Origin: Parcubacteria group bacterium M10-OD1-1
GTDB taxonomy: Bacteria; Patescibacteria; Paceibacteria; Moranbacterales; UBA2206
Direction: 5' to 3'
DNA: 64,000 nucleotides
Assembly (NCBI GenBank): GCA_003056145.1
Contig: LSNL01000002.1
Span: forward strand, 44,802 to 108,801
The translations under genes and the position numbers were made by a program. Below the pieces are notes generated by a model that saw only the letters and a list, made by a program, of their open reading frames with translations, was not told where the DNA came from and made no database searches. Positions 17,793 to 27,523 of the stretch are shown piece after piece; the stretch's first letter is position 1; the number at the start of each line of letters is the position of its first letter.

Positions 17793-20290
17793 TGGGGGAA
17801 AATAAAAACTCTAGTTGTAAGAAAAAGAGAATAGTGCCACAAATGTTTGATGTGCGTCCAGTTAATGAAGCTGGTGATTTCGATATGTCCAAATTAAAGA
17901 AAATGAAACGAGTAGTTAGTTTAGTTGAAAAGAGAAAAGAGCAAAAATTAAGTGGTAAAAAACTAAAAATTGGACAAACTAGTATTTTAGACGAAGAGGT
18001 TCAGAGATTTAATAAGGTTTTAGCGAAAAGTAATCATCAGATTAAATTAGCTAGTGAAATTAAAAATGTCAAAGACATTTCTTTAGAATTTAAGGGAACA
18101 AAAAAAAGCGAATATGATGAAAAAAATTTGATCGAAAAAACTGTTAATAAAAAGAAAACTCAGAAAAAGGTTAAGACGAAAATTAAAACTAAGAGAAAAA
18201 CAAGTATCTTTTCAGTTAGATCAAGAAAAAAGAAAAAAATAAAATCTGAAATTTCTCATAAAACTAATAGAGAGAAACTTCAACAGCCAATAAAAAGATA
18301 TTTTTGGATTTTGGCAAAAGCATCTTTTGCTCTAATCGTTTTATTTTTAATTTCTAATTTTGTTATTAAAGGCTGGCAAATTAAAAATAGTGGAATTTTA
18401 AAAACTCAAAAGGCTTTAGCGGAAATGGATCAAGCGAAAAACAATTTAAAAAAGGGTAATTTTCAACAATCCTATCTCCAATTTAAGCAGGCTAGTGAAA
18501 AATTAAATGAAATGGCTCAAGAAATTAATGGAATGGGAAGTTTTTTGATAAAAGCTACTAAATATGTACCTTATCTCTCTAAAGTTTCTTCTGGCGAACA
18601 TTTGGTTTTGGCCGGTAAAGATTCAGCAAAAGCTGGTTCTTTGATTTCAGAAATGCTTCAATCAATAGAGGAAATCAAAAATCAAAAAAAGAAAACTGAA
18701 TCTATTTCTTATTTAAAATTATTCCAGAATAATGAAAGTAAATTAAGGACAATTTCAGCTCTTCTAAAAGACGCAGAGAATAATTTTCAAGAAGTTAGGA
18801 TTGATGATGTTCCAGCACCTTATCAAAATAAATTTATTGATATTCAGAAAAGATTACCAGAAATCAATCAAGCCTTAACTAATTTTTTAAGTGAAGAAAA
18901 AATATTTGTAGATATTTTAGGTGGTAACGGACCAAGAAAATATTTATTTTTATTTCAAAATAATCAAGAAATGCGAGCGACAGGGGGATTTATTGGTAGC
19001 TATGGGTTGCTAGATATTTTTAATGGACGAGTGCGGAATTTTTTTATTGATGGTATTTATAATCCTGATGGGCAATTGCATACAAAAATTGTTCCGCCTG
19101 CTCCTATTCAAAAAATTAGTGCTAATTGGAGCTTACATGATAGTAACTGGTTCCCAGATTTTCCTGAGAGTGCTGAAAAAGCTATTTGGTTTTATGAAAA
19201 AACTGGTGGTCCAACGGTAGATGGAGTTATCACAATGACACCAACGGTTATGCAAAAACTTTTAAAGGTAACTGGTCCAATCGCAATGCCTAAATATGGA
19301 GTGACAGTTGATGCTAATAATTTTATTGAAAAAATTCAATATGAAGTAGAAACTGATTATGATAAAGAGCTAAACCACCCAAAAAAGATTTTGAGCGATT
19401 TAGCTCCAAAAATTTTAGATAAGATATTTAATGGGCATAAGATTGGTGAGATTGCTAAAACAATGAATGTTTTGTTGGCTAGTCTAAATGAAAAACAAAT
19501 ATTAATTTATTCTCGGAATTGGCAAATTGAAAAAATTTTAGCAGATAATAATTGGGCAGGACGAATATTAAAAACGCCGAAAGATTATTTAAGTGTTATC
19601 AATACTAATATTAATGGATTTAAAACAGATGGCGTAATAAAAGAGAATATTTTCCATAAAGCGGAAATTCAAGCGGATGGTTCTATTATTGATACAGTGA
19701 TTATTACTAGAAAACATAATGGGGGAAATACTCCTTATGAATGGTGGAATAAAGTTAATACAGACTATATGCGAGTTTATGTTCCTCAAGGATCTAAACT
19801 AATTAGTGCTGAAGGTCAAACTAGAGAATTTGATACACCACCGATTGATTATAAAGCGTTAGGCTTTCAAAGGGATCCTCAAGTGCAAGCCGAGGAAGAT
19901 TCTATGCGGATAGACAATAAAAGCGGAACTAGAATATATAATGAAGCAGGGAAAACAGTTTTTGCTAATTGGGTTTATGTTAGTCCGCAAGAGACGGTTA
20001 CGCTTAAATATGTTTATCTCTTGCCTTTTAAAATTAAGTTTGATAGCGTAAGTAAACCGGCTGATAGCTATTCTTTGCTAGCTCAAAAACAATCAGGTAG
20101 TTTGGGCAGTGGTTTAGTGAGTGAAATTAATTATCCAAAAGCCTATAATGTAATTTGGCAATATCCTAAAAAGAATATTTTAGCGGTAACTAATTTACCA
20201 ACTAACCAAAAAGGAGTAAAAGTAAAAACTACTTTAAAAGTTGATAAATTTATGGGCTTAGTTTTCTCACAAACACTTGGCAACAATTAA
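17792..20290 (+). CDS. Large DUF4012 domain protein
   Basis: About 832 residues. The ATG at 17792 shares its A with the upstream TGA; a TTG one codon earlier is also possible. The first ~165 residues are Lys-rich and predicted cytoplasmic. One transmembrane helix (about 170-192) follows, then a helical region with ALAEMDQAKNNLKKGNFQQSY, and from about residue 375 the DUF4012 core: LFQNNQEMRATGGFIGSYG, VPPAPIQKISANWSLHDSNW and YMRVYVPQGSKLISAEG. It is a paralogue of the protein at 10908 with a much longer, basic N-terminal tail. The function of the domain is unknown. Confidence 0.85.
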   Translation: MGENKNSSCKKKRIVPQMFDVRPVNEAGDFDMSKLKKMKRVVSLVEKRKEQKLSGKKLKIGQTSILDEEVQRFNKVLAKSNHQIKLASEIKNVKDISLEFKGTKKSEYDEKNLIEKTVNKKKTQKKVKTKIKTKRKTSIFSVRSRKKKKIKSEISHKTNREKLQQPIKRYFWILAKASFALIVLFLISNFVIKGWQIKNSGILKTQKALAEMDQAKNNLKKGNFQQSYLQFKQASEKLNEMAQEINGMGSFLIKATKYVPYLSKVSSGEHLVLAGKDSAKAGSLISEMLQSIEEIKNQKKKTESISYLKLFQNNESKLRTISALLKDAENNFQEVRIDDVPAPYQNKFIDIQKRLPEINQALTNFLSEEKIFVDILGGNGPRKYLFLFQNNQEMRATGGFIGSYGLLDIFNGRVRNFFIDGIYNPDGQLHTKIVPPAPIQKISANWSLHDSNWFPDFPESAEKAIWFYEKTGGPTVDGVITMTPTVMQKLLKVTGPIAMPKYGVTVDANNFIEKIQYEVETDYDKELNHPKKILSDLAPKILDKIFNGHKIGEIAKTMNVLLASLNEKQILIYSRNWQIEKILADNNWAGRILKTPKDYLSVINTNINGFKTDGVIKENIFHKAEIQADGSIIDTVIITRKHNGGNTPYEWWNKVNTDYMRVYVPQGSKLISAEGQTREFDTPPIDYKALGFQRDPQVQAEEDSMRIDNKSGTRIYNEAGKTVFANWVYVSPQETVTLKYVYLLPFKIKFDSVSKPADSYSLLAQKQSGSLGSGLVSEINYPKAYNVIWQYPKKNILAVTNLPTNQKGVKVKTTLKVDKFMGLVFSQTLGNN

Positions 20291-20317
20291 ATCAACGATT
20301 GAAAATTATAATAAAAT

Positions 20318-21967
20318 ATGATTAAAAAAATTATTAAAGATAATTTGATAAATTCTCGTCCTTATAATTCTATAATGTCGGCGGCTTTTCTAATCACAGT
20401 AGCTGGGTTAGCCAGTAGAATTCTAGGTTTATTACGAGATAGATTATTGGCTTCTACTTTTGGAGCGGGGGATACTTTAGATGTTTATTATGCAGCTTTT
20501 CGGGTGCCAGATTTAATTTATAATCTTCTGATTTTAGGAGCACTTTCGGCGGCTTTTATTCCTCTTTTTACTGGACTAATTAGTAATAAAAAAGAAAAAG
20601 AAGCTCAAAATTTAGCGAGTGGAATAATGAATTTAGCTATTATAGCTATTGTTTTTTTATCTTTAATTCTTGCTTGGCTTTCTCCTCAATTGATGAAACT
20701 AATTACACCAGGATTTTCTCCAGCTAAAATGAAAGTGGTAGTAACTTTTACTCGGATAATGTTTTTAAGTCCTTTATTTCTAGGTATCAGCGGTGTTTTC
20801 AGTGGGATACTAACTTCTTATAAACGATTTTTTGTTTATTCTTTAGCTCCAATTTTCTATAATTTCGGCATAATCATAGGAGTAGTTTTTTTCGTCAGGT
20901 TTTGGGGTCCAATCGGATTAGCTTGGGGAGTGGTTTTTGGAGCTTTTTTACATATGTTAGTCCAATATCCAGCAGCTCATAGATTAGGATTTCGACAAAG
21001 TTGGTCTTTTTGGAAATATTTGTCTGACAAAGATGTAAGGAGAGTTTTTAAATTGATGATTCCTAGAACTATGGGTATCGCGGTTAATCAGGTCAATCTA
21101 TTTGTAATTACCATTTTTGCTTCTACCTTAGCTTCAGGAAGTTTAGCCGTTTTTAGTTTTGCTCAAAATTTACAGAGCGTCCCTTTGGGAATTTTTGGAA
21201 TTTCTTTTGCTATTGCAGTTTTTCCAACTCTTTCAGCTTTAGCTTCTAAGAAAGATGATCAGCAGCTCATAAAAACTTTTTCTCAAACTTTTAGACAAAT
21301 ACTTTTTTTCGTTATTCCAATTAGTGTTTTTATTATAATTTTAAGAGCTCAGATAGTAAGAGTTGTTTTAGGAGCTGGAAAATTTAGTTGGGAGGATACT
21401 ACTTTAACTTTTCAATGTTTAGGGATTTTTGCTTTAAGCTTATTTGCTCAAAGTGTTATTCCTCTTTTGGCGAGAGTTTTTTATGCTAGACATAATACTA
21501 AGACGCCTTTTTACGTGGCGATTGCAGCCGAAGCAGTTAATATCGTAACAGTTTTGCTATTGATTGGAAAATATCAAATTCTTAGTTTGGCGATAGCTTT
21601 TTCTCTAGCTAGTATTATTCAGATGTTTTTACTATTATTTATTTTAAGGTTAGAATTTGAAAAATTAGATGATCGGAGGATTGTTGAATCAATTAGTAAA
21701 ATTGCTTTAGCGACTTTTTTTGGCGGACTAACTATTCAATTGTTCAAGTTTTTAATCGCTAAAATAATCAATCTGAACACTTTTCTCGGAGTTTTTGCTC
21801 AATTATCCTTATCTATAATAGCAGGAGGGGCAATATTTTTATTGGTTAGCTATTTAATGAAGTCCGAAGAATTTATTAGTTTTAAAACATCTCTAACGAA
21901 AAAAATATTTAAAGGGAAAAAGATTTTTCCTAAAGAAGATACTAGCGGAGTTAGTGGTGTATTATAA
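20318..21967 (+). CDS. murJ: Lipid II flippase MurJ
   Basis: A 549-residue MOP-superfamily protein with about 14 transmembrane helices, exporting the peptidoglycan precursor lipid II. The N-terminal region AGLASRILGLLRDRLLASTFGAG with PDLIYNLLILGALSAAFIPLF is the classical MurJ signature carrying the conserved Arg residues of the central cavity. An internal ATG at 20375 (MSAAFLITVAGL) would also give a complete protein. It fits the ftsW-murG-murC-murB genes further on. Confidence 0.92.
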   Translation: MIKKIIKDNLINSRPYNSIMSAAFLITVAGLASRILGLLRDRLLASTFGAGDTLDVYYAAFRVPDLIYNLLILGALSAAFIPLFTGLISNKKEKEAQNLASGIMNLAIIAIVFLSLILAWLSPQLMKLITPGFSPAKMKVVVTFTRIMFLSPLFLGISGVFSGILTSYKRFFVYSLAPIFYNFGIIIGVVFFVRFWGPIGLAWGVVFGAFLHMLVQYPAAHRLGFRQSWSFWKYLSDKDVRRVFKLMIPRTMGIAVNQVNLFVITIFASTLASGSLAVFSFAQNLQSVPLGIFGISFAIAVFPTLSALASKKDDQQLIKTFSQTFRQILFFVIPISVFIIILRAQIVRVVLGAGKFSWEDTTLTFQCLGIFALSLFAQSVIPLLARVFYARHNTKTPFYVAIAAEAVNIVTVLLLIGKYQILSLAIAFSLASIIQMFLLLFILRLEFEKLDDRRIVESISKIALATFFGGLTIQLFKFLIAKIINLNTFLGVFAQLSLSIIAGGAIFLLVSYLMKSEEFISFKTSLTKKIFKGKKIFPKEDTSGVSGVL

Positions 21968-21990
21968 AGTAAAATATTTATTAAAAAATT

Positions 21991-23769
21991 ATGGAGAAAG
22001 TTAGAAATTTTTGTATCATTGCGCATATTGATCATGGTAAGTCTACCATTTCAGATAGAATGCTAGATATTACTAAAACAGTAGAAAGCAGAAAAATGAA
22101 AGAGCAACTTTTAGATCAGATGGATTTAGAGAGAGAAAAAGGTATAACAATTAAAATGCAACCAGTACGGATGCATTATCAAGATTATGTCTTGAATTTA
22201 ATTGATACTCCAGGTCATGTAGATTTTAGCTATGAAGTTTCTCGTTCGCTAGCTGCTGTAGAAGGAGTTATTCTTTTAGTAGATGCTACTAAGGGAGTAC
22301 AAGCTCAGACGCTAGCTAATCTTTATCAAGCGCTAGAACATAATTTAGAGATTATTCCAGCAGTTAATAAAATAGATTTGCCAAATGCTGATGTGGAGAA
22401 AACTAAACGAGAAATTGTCCATTTATTGGGAGGAAAAATGGAGGATGTTTTAGAAGTGTCAGGAAAAACTGGACAAGGAGTAGAGAATCTTTTAGACCGA
22501 GTACTTACTTCTATTCCTGCCCCTCAAGGAGATATTCAAAAACCTTTACGGGCTTTAATTTTTGACTCTAAGTACGATATCTACAAAGGAGTTTTAGCTC
22601 ATGTTAGAATAGTTGATGGAGAAATTGAAGCTGATAGTGAAATAGTAATGATGACTAATGGAGTAAAAAGTGATGTTATTGAAGTGGGCTATTTTAACCC
22701 GAATTTAGAAAAAACTCAAAAACTAGTAGCTGGTGATATTGGTTATATTGCTACTGGTTTAAAAAGCGTAGAATTTTGTCGAGTAGGAGATACAATTACG
22801 GCTAATGGTAGTCAAAGCAAGATAGAAAAATTGCCAGGTTATAAAGAAACTAAGCCGATGGTTTATGCTTCTTTTTATCCAATAGAAGGGGACGAATATA
22901 ATTTGATGCGAGATGCTTTAGATAAACTAAAACTTAATGATGCGGCGTTTACTTTTGAGCCAGAGTCTAATTTAGCCTTAGGTCGTGGTTTTCGTTGTGG
23001 ATTTTTAGGGTTATTACATTTAGAAATTGTTCAATCAAGACTAGAAAGAGAATTTCAAATTAGTCCAACTATTACTACTCCAAGTGTAGTTTATAAAGTA
23101 AAACTAATAGGTAAGCAAGAAAAGAAAAAAGTTTATTCTCCTTCGGGATTACCAGATCCATCGTTGATAGAGAAAATTTATGAGCCGTATGTTAATTTAG
23201 AAGTTGTTTCCTTGAAAAAATATCTAGGGAATATTATGGAAGTAATGAATAATACTAGAGCTCAATATTTAGATACAGAATATTTAGATGCTGAAAGGAT
23301 GATAATTAAATTTGATTGTCCGTTAACAGATGTGATTACCAATTTACACGACGATTTAAAAAGTGCTTCTTCGGGATATGCTTCTATGAATTATGAAATT
23401 AAGGATTATCGTCCGTATGATTTAGTAAAACTAGACATTTTAGTAGCTGAAGAAAAAGTAGACGCTTTTTCTCGGATTGTCCCACGGGAAAATGCTTTTA
23501 CTGAAGGGAAAAGAGTTATCAGAAAATTAAAAGAAGTTATTCCAAGACAAAATTTTCAAATTGCTTTGCAAGCTACTATTTCGGGTAAGATAATTTCCAG
23601 AGAGACTATTAAAGCGTTTAGAAAAAATGTTATTGAAAAACTTTATGGAGGAGATATCTCTAGAAAGAAAAAACTATTAGCTAAACAGAAAAAAGGGAAG
23701 AAAAAAATGAAAACAGTTGGTAGAGTATCTATTCCTTCCGAAGCTTTTCTATCAGTTCTAAAAAAATAA
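21991..23769 (+). CDS. lepA: Elongation factor 4 (LepA)
   Basis: A translational GTPase that back-translocates ribosomes. The P-loop AHIDHGKST is at residues 11-19, G2 is EREKGITIKMQPVRM, G3 is DTPGHVDF and G4 is NKID. The LepA-specific C-terminal domain has EKLYGGDISRKKKLLAKQKKGKKKMK, ending VSIPSEAFLSVL. Length (592 aa) is standard, and the sequence appears intact. Confidence 0.97.
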   Translation: MEKVRNFCIIAHIDHGKSTISDRMLDITKTVESRKMKEQLLDQMDLEREKGITIKMQPVRMHYQDYVLNLIDTPGHVDFSYEVSRSLAAVEGVILLVDATKGVQAQTLANLYQALEHNLEIIPAVNKIDLPNADVEKTKREIVHLLGGKMEDVLEVSGKTGQGVENLLDRVLTSIPAPQGDIQKPLRALIFDSKYDIYKGVLAHVRIVDGEIEADSEIVMMTNGVKSDVIEVGYFNPNLEKTQKLVAGDIGYIATGLKSVEFCRVGDTITANGSQSKIEKLPGYKETKPMVYASFYPIEGDEYNLMRDALDKLKLNDAAFTFEPESNLALGRGFRCGFLGLLHLEIVQSRLEREFQISPTITTPSVVYKVKLIGKQEKKKVYSPSGLPDPSLIEKIYEPYVNLEVVSLKKYLGNIMEVMNNTRAQYLDTEYLDAERMIIKFDCPLTDVITNLHDDLKSASSGYASMNYEIKDYRPYDLVKLDILVAEEKVDAFSRIVPRENAFTEGKRVIRKLKEVIPRQNFQIALQATISGKIISRETIKAFRKNVIEKLYGGDISRKKKLLAKQKKGKKKMKTVGRVSIPSEAFLSVLKK

Positions 23770-23946
23770 GATTGAATAAAGTCTAAAAAGCTGTTAGTAT
23801 AAGAGTAGTTGAAATTCTTTAAAAAGCTTAGTTTTATTTTCGAATATATTATATTTATTTTTACTGAAATCCAAGATAACTGATTTTATGAATTGGAAAA
23901 ATTTAAGATAAGTAATAAAAATAAAAAAGATAAGAAGATTAATTTT

Positions 23947-24057
23947 ATGAGAAGTAAAAAAACACATAAAAAAATTAAAGTGGTTTGGCTAATAATAACT
24001 ATTATTGCTGTTTTAGGAATGGTGCTTTTTACGATAGCTCCAATGCTAATGTATTAA
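23947..24057 (+). CDS. 36-residue single-helix membrane protein
   Basis: A short ORF from ATG 23947 to TAA 24055-24057: a basic N terminus (MRSKKTHKKIKVVW) followed by one hydrophobic helix (LIITIIAVLGMVLFTIAPML). The positive-inside arrangement and position 15 bases before an FtsL-like gene suggest a real small membrane protein. No family is named with confidence. Confidence 0.5.
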   Translation: MRSKKTHKKIKVVWLIITIIAVLGMVLFTIAPMLMY

Positions 24058-24072
24058 AATAAAGAATAAATA

Positions 24073-24489
24073 ATGCGAGAAGGAAATGAAAAAACTTCTA
24101 GCTCTTGGCTAGCAAAAATAGTAGTTCTTTTAATTTTTATTGCTTTCGGTCTTTTGGGTTATGCTTTATCTAAAGAAATTAAAAAAAAGAAAGAAGTGAC
24201 TCAAGAAATAAACTCCTTAAAAATAGAAGCTGATAAAATTAAAAAAGAGAATATGCAAATCAAAGAAAGAATTGCTTATTTTTCTAGCTCAGATTATCAA
24301 GAATTAGAGGCTAAAGAAAAGTTGAATCTTCAAAACAAAGAAGAAAAAGTAGTAGTTATTATTCCTAGTCCAATTAAATCAAAAAAAGTAGCTATTACTA
24401 GAAAAATTCAAGCAAAGCCAACTAGGATAATTTCAACAACGAATAATTTTCAAAAGTGGTGGAGATATTTTTTTAGCCAGAAAAAATAA
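24073..24489 (+). CDS. FtsL/DivIC-like septum protein
   Basis: A 138-residue bitopic protein with a short N-terminal tail, one transmembrane helix (residues ~13-31) and a Lys/Glu-rich coiled coil (~32-75, SKEIKKKKEVTQEINSLKIE onward), then the segment YFSSSDYQELEAKEKLNLQ. The latter resembles the region after the coiled coil in FtsB/DivIC proteins. It would join the divisome with FtsW and FtsEX encoded in this window. Exact family member cannot be told. Confidence 0.7.
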   Translation: MREGNEKTSSSWLAKIVVLLIFIAFGLLGYALSKEIKKKKEVTQEINSLKIEADKIKKENMQIKERIAYFSSSDYQELEAKEKLNLQNKEEKVVVIIPSPIKSKKVAITRKIQAKPTRIISTTNNFQKWWRYFFSQKK

Positions 24490-24507
24490 AAAAACTAATA
24501 ATAAGCA

Positions 24508-25560
24508 ATGTTTAAGAATAAAAAGGGAAAAAAAGTTAAAGTAGTTACTATTATTTGGTCAGTTTTGATTTTGGCTGTAATCTATTTGGTCTCAGTGGGA
24601 ATTATTATTTATTTTTTTCCTTCAGTGCAAAGTAGAATTATTCAGAGAACAGCCAGAGTAATTCCTTATCCAGTGGCTATAGTCGGGGATAATATTATTA
24701 CTTTCAGAAAGCTGGAAAAAGAATTATCGGCAGTACAAAAGTTTTATGAAAATCAAAATTTTTCTAAATTAGGTATGAGAGTAGATTTTTCAACGGCCGA
24801 TGGTAAAAAGAGACTGCAAATTAAGGAAAAAGAAATTTTAGATAAACTAATCGAAAACGCAATTATTAAAGAAGAAGCTAACCAAAGAGGAATAAAATTA
24901 ACTAAAGATATAATCAATGAAGAAGTTGATAGAAAATTAAAAGAATTTGGCACTAAAAATTATTTACGCCATAATTTAGAAAAACTTTATGGCTGGAAGA
25001 TAGAAGATTTTAAGCAAGATATTGTGGCTCCTGATTTGTATAAAAGCCAATTATTTGCTAAGATTAGAAAAAATAATTCTAGTTATTTAAAAGCCAAAGA
25101 AAAAATTGAGCAAGCTAAAAAAGATTTAAATCAAGGGACTAGCTTTAGGGAAGTGGTGGCTAAGTATTCTGAAGGAGAGAGTGCTAAAAATAATGGAGAA
25201 TTGGGTTGGTTTACCTCTAATCAAATGCTTCCAGCGGTGTCTATAGTAGTGTATAATCTTAAGATAGGGCAAACAAGTGAAATAATTCAAAGTCCAATTG
25301 GTTATCATATTGTACAATTGGAGGATCAAAAAATAGAAAATGGAAAAAAAATAGTTAAAGTAAGGCAGGTTTTTGTTAAAACGGAAACTTTTTCTCAGTG
25401 GCTAGTTAAGAAAGAACAAACAAAATCAGTTTTTATTTTAATGAGAAAATTTCAATGGAGCAAAGATAATGCTCAAGTGGAATTTAGAAGTTCAGCGATG
25501 CGAGCTTTTGAACAAAAAATAATCAAGAATCCGACTAACGATCCATCAATGATGTTTTAA
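24508..25560 (+). CDS. Membrane-anchored PpiC-type peptidyl-prolyl isomerase (SurA/PrsA-like)
   Basis: A 350-residue protein with an N-terminal transmembrane anchor (about residues 12-35), a SurA-N-like helical chaperone part (KEILDKLIENAIIKEEANQRG) and a parvulin domain (about 195-275). The parvulin domain has FREVVAKYSEGESAKNNGELGWF and the closing SPIGYHIVQLED. It probably helps fold exported proteins. Neighbouring HtrA-type genes would serve the same envelope quality-control task. Confidence 0.88.
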   Translation: MFKNKKGKKVKVVTIIWSVLILAVIYLVSVGIIIYFFPSVQSRIIQRTARVIPYPVAIVGDNIITFRKLEKELSAVQKFYENQNFSKLGMRVDFSTADGKKRLQIKEKEILDKLIENAIIKEEANQRGIKLTKDIINEEVDRKLKEFGTKNYLRHNLEKLYGWKIEDFKQDIVAPDLYKSQLFAKIRKNNSSYLKAKEKIEQAKKDLNQGTSFREVVAKYSEGESAKNNGELGWFTSNQMLPAVSIVVYNLKIGQTSEIIQSPIGYHIVQLEDQKIENGKKIVKVRQVFVKTETFSQWLVKKEQTKSVFILMRKFQWSKDNAQVEFRSSAMRAFEQKIIKNPTNDPSMMF

Positions 25561-25605
25561 ATTTTTAAATAGTGAGTTAAATATTAATTTTTAAATAAAA
25601 AAAAT

Positions 25606-25788
25606 ATGTCAAAACCAAAAGTTAATGAAGACATTTGTATCGGTTGTGGAACCTGCGAATCTCTTTGTCCAAAAGTATTTAAACTAGAAGATGGAAAATC
25701 TCATGTTGTAACCGATGAATGCGGTGATTGTGATTGCCAAGAGGTAATTGGTAGTTGTCCAGTAAATGCTATTTCAATGGAAGAATAG
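25606..25788 (+). CDS. [4Fe-4S] ferredoxin
   Basis: A 60-residue single-cluster ferredoxin with CIGCGTCESLCP near the N terminus and a closing CPVNAI, giving four cluster ligands. Extra cysteines occur in ECGDCDCQEV. Likely electron carrier for the 2-oxoacid:ferredoxin oxidoreductase encoded at 55.5-58.5 kb; that link is inference. Confidence 0.92.
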   Translation: MSKPKVNEDICIGCGTCESLCPKVFKLEDGKSHVVTDECGDCDCQEVIGSCPVNAISMEE

Positions 25789-25843
25789 ATTTCTTCTGTA
25801 ATTTTTAGTCGGCTTATTGAGACTATTTTTAAAATTAGAGAAT

Positions 25844-25881
25844 CTCAAAACCTCATTAAAACTATTAGGAGTTTTTTTGAG
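25844..25881 (+). terminator. Possible terminator after the ferredoxin gene
   Basis: An imperfect hairpin: CTCAAAACCT pairs with AGG...TTTTGAG, with a run of seven T in the 3' arm. The pairing is interrupted, so confidence is low. Confidence 0.35.
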
Positions 25882-25910
25882 TGGCTATTGATATTTGGCT
25901 ATTGATAATC

Positions 25911-25938
25911 TTTACGCTTGACTAAAAAAGAGTATAAT
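25911..25938 (+). promoter_or_regulatory. Promoter for the HtrA gene
   Basis: TTTACG (25911-25916), a 16-base spacer and a perfect TATAAT (25933-25938), about 110 bases before the ATG at 26052, leaving a ~100-base leader with no evident structure. Confidence 0.5.
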
Positions 25939-26051
25939 TATATTTGAAGTTATAAAGTTGGAAACTAAACTAAAATTTTTAACAATCTAATAGTTAAAAT
26001 AGTGGATTAAGAATAGCAAGTTGATTATTCTCTAATCTACTCATAAAATAT

Positions 26052-27353
26052 ATGGAACAAATTGAACCATCAGAAAATCAATCTTTAAAAAACAATCAAT
26101 CAAAAAGGAAAAATAAACTTGCTTTTTATGGAGGCTTGTTAATTATTTTAATAATTTTTGTTTCAGCTACTTTTGGAGCGGTTTTTGGTTTTTTGGCATC
26201 TAAATCAGGAACATCAATTCTTGCTAATTTAGACCATGGAAAGTTTAAATTTTTAGTAGCACAAAAAGAAATTAAAAAACAGCCAGATATTATAAAGCAG
26301 AAAATAATTCAAGAAGACTCGGCTGTTATTGATGTCGTTAAAAAAACTACTCCAGCAGTTGTGAGTATTGTTATCAGCAAGGATATTCCGCAAACTATTA
26401 ATTTTGATAATTTGCCTAATTTTTTTGGTTTTGGTTTTGGACAAAATAATCAAAATAATCAAAAAGAAACTTTTAAAAAGCAAACTATTGGTGGAGGAAC
26501 GGGATTTTTTATTACTACTGATGGAATGATTGTTACTAATAGGCACGTAGTAGATGATCCAAACGCTACCTATACTGTTGTAACTAATGATAAGAAAAAA
26601 CATTCAGCTAAAGTTTTGGCTATTGATCCAGTTAACGACTTAGCGGTTATTAAGATTAAAGGGAATGGTTATCCTACTTTATCTTTAGGTGATTCCGATA
26701 AAGCGCAAATAGGACAAACAGTTATTGCAATTGGGAATTCTTTAGGTCAGTTTTCAAATACAGTCAGTAGAGGAATTATCTCGGGACTTAAAAGAAGTGT
26801 AACTGCAGGAGGCTATATTGGACAAGTAGAAAAATTGAAGAATATTATTCAAACTGATGCTGCTATTAATCCAGGAAATTCTGGGGGTCCACTTCTAAAT
26901 ATTAACGGAAAAGTTGTTGGAATTAATGTAGCAATTGTCCAAGGAGCACAAAATATTGGTTTTGCTATTCCAGCTAAACAAGTTAAGAAAGTAGTAGAAG
27001 AGGTTAAGAAAACAGGAAAAATCTCAACTCCTTATCTAGGTGTAAGATATATCCCAGTTACTAAAACTTTACAGAAGAGGTATAATCTTCCTTATGGTTA
27101 TGGTAGTTTAGTTTTGCGAGGAAATAAGATAACTGATTTAGCGGTTGTCCCAGGCTCTCCAGCTGATAAAGCTGGAATTATGGAAAATGATATAATCTTA
27201 GAAGTAGATGGAAAAAAGGTTAACGCTTCTCAGGATGGAGATAGTTTATCAGATTTAATTGCCGAAAAAAATATAGGAGAAACTGTAACTCTGAAAATCT
27301 GGCATAAAGGAAAAAATAAAACTGTTCAAGCTAAATTAACAGCTAGGGAATAA
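26052..27353 (+). CDS. HtrA/DegP-type serine protease with one PDZ domain
   Basis: A membrane-anchored envelope protease of 433 residues. A cytoplasmic tail and one transmembrane helix (about 26-50) precede the trypsin-like domain with an intact triad: His165 (TNRHVVDD), Asp196 (DPVNDLAVIK) and Ser277 (NPGNSGGPL). A Gly/Asn/Phe-rich loop (NFFGFGFGQNNQNNQ) resembles the LA loop. The PDZ domain covers the last ~95 residues. It likely degrades misfolded exported proteins. A strong terminator follows directly. Confidence 0.95.
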   Translation: MEQIEPSENQSLKNNQSKRKNKLAFYGGLLIILIIFVSATFGAVFGFLASKSGTSILANLDHGKFKFLVAQKEIKKQPDIIKQKIIQEDSAVIDVVKKTTPAVVSIVISKDIPQTINFDNLPNFFGFGFGQNNQNNQKETFKKQTIGGGTGFFITTDGMIVTNRHVVDDPNATYTVVTNDKKKHSAKVLAIDPVNDLAVIKIKGNGYPTLSLGDSDKAQIGQTVIAIGNSLGQFSNTVSRGIISGLKRSVTAGGYIGQVEKLKNIIQTDAAINPGNSGGPLLNINGKVVGINVAIVQGAQNIGFAIPAKQVKKVVEEVKKTGKISTPYLGVRYIPVTKTLQKRYNLPYGYGSLVLRGNKITDLAVVPGSPADKAGIMENDIILEVDGKKVNASQDGDSLSDLIAEKNIGETVTLKIWHKGKNKTVQAKLTARE

Positions 27354-27359
27354 AAAAAG

Positions 27360-27395
27360 AGGCACTTACTAAATGGAGTAAGTGCCTAGTTTTTT
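27360..27395 (+). terminator. Rho-independent terminator after the HtrA gene
   Basis: Perfect 11-bp stem AGGCACTTACT/AGTAAGTGCCT (27360-27370 and 27377-27387) with a six-base loop, followed by AG and six T. Confidence 0.92.
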
Positions 27396-27431
27396 CAAAT
27401 CCAATTTATAGTCTAAAAACTTAAAGAAAAG

Positions 27432-27459
27432 TTGCAATTTAATTTATTCAAGGTAAAAT
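27432..27459 (+). promoter_or_regulatory. Likely promoter for the 27524 gene
   Basis: TTGCAA (27432-27437), a 16-base spacer and TAAAAT (27454-27459), just after the terminator. Confidence 0.5.
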
Positions 27460-27523
27460 GAAAAAAGAGAAGAATTAAATAATTATTTCTTATCTCTTAA
27501 CTAAAATTTAGTTTTCTATTAGT

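Noticed and set aside
20307..20312. TATAAT six bases before murJ
   Set aside because: No TG extension and no -35 at 16-18 bases; in such AT-rich DNA this is expected by chance.
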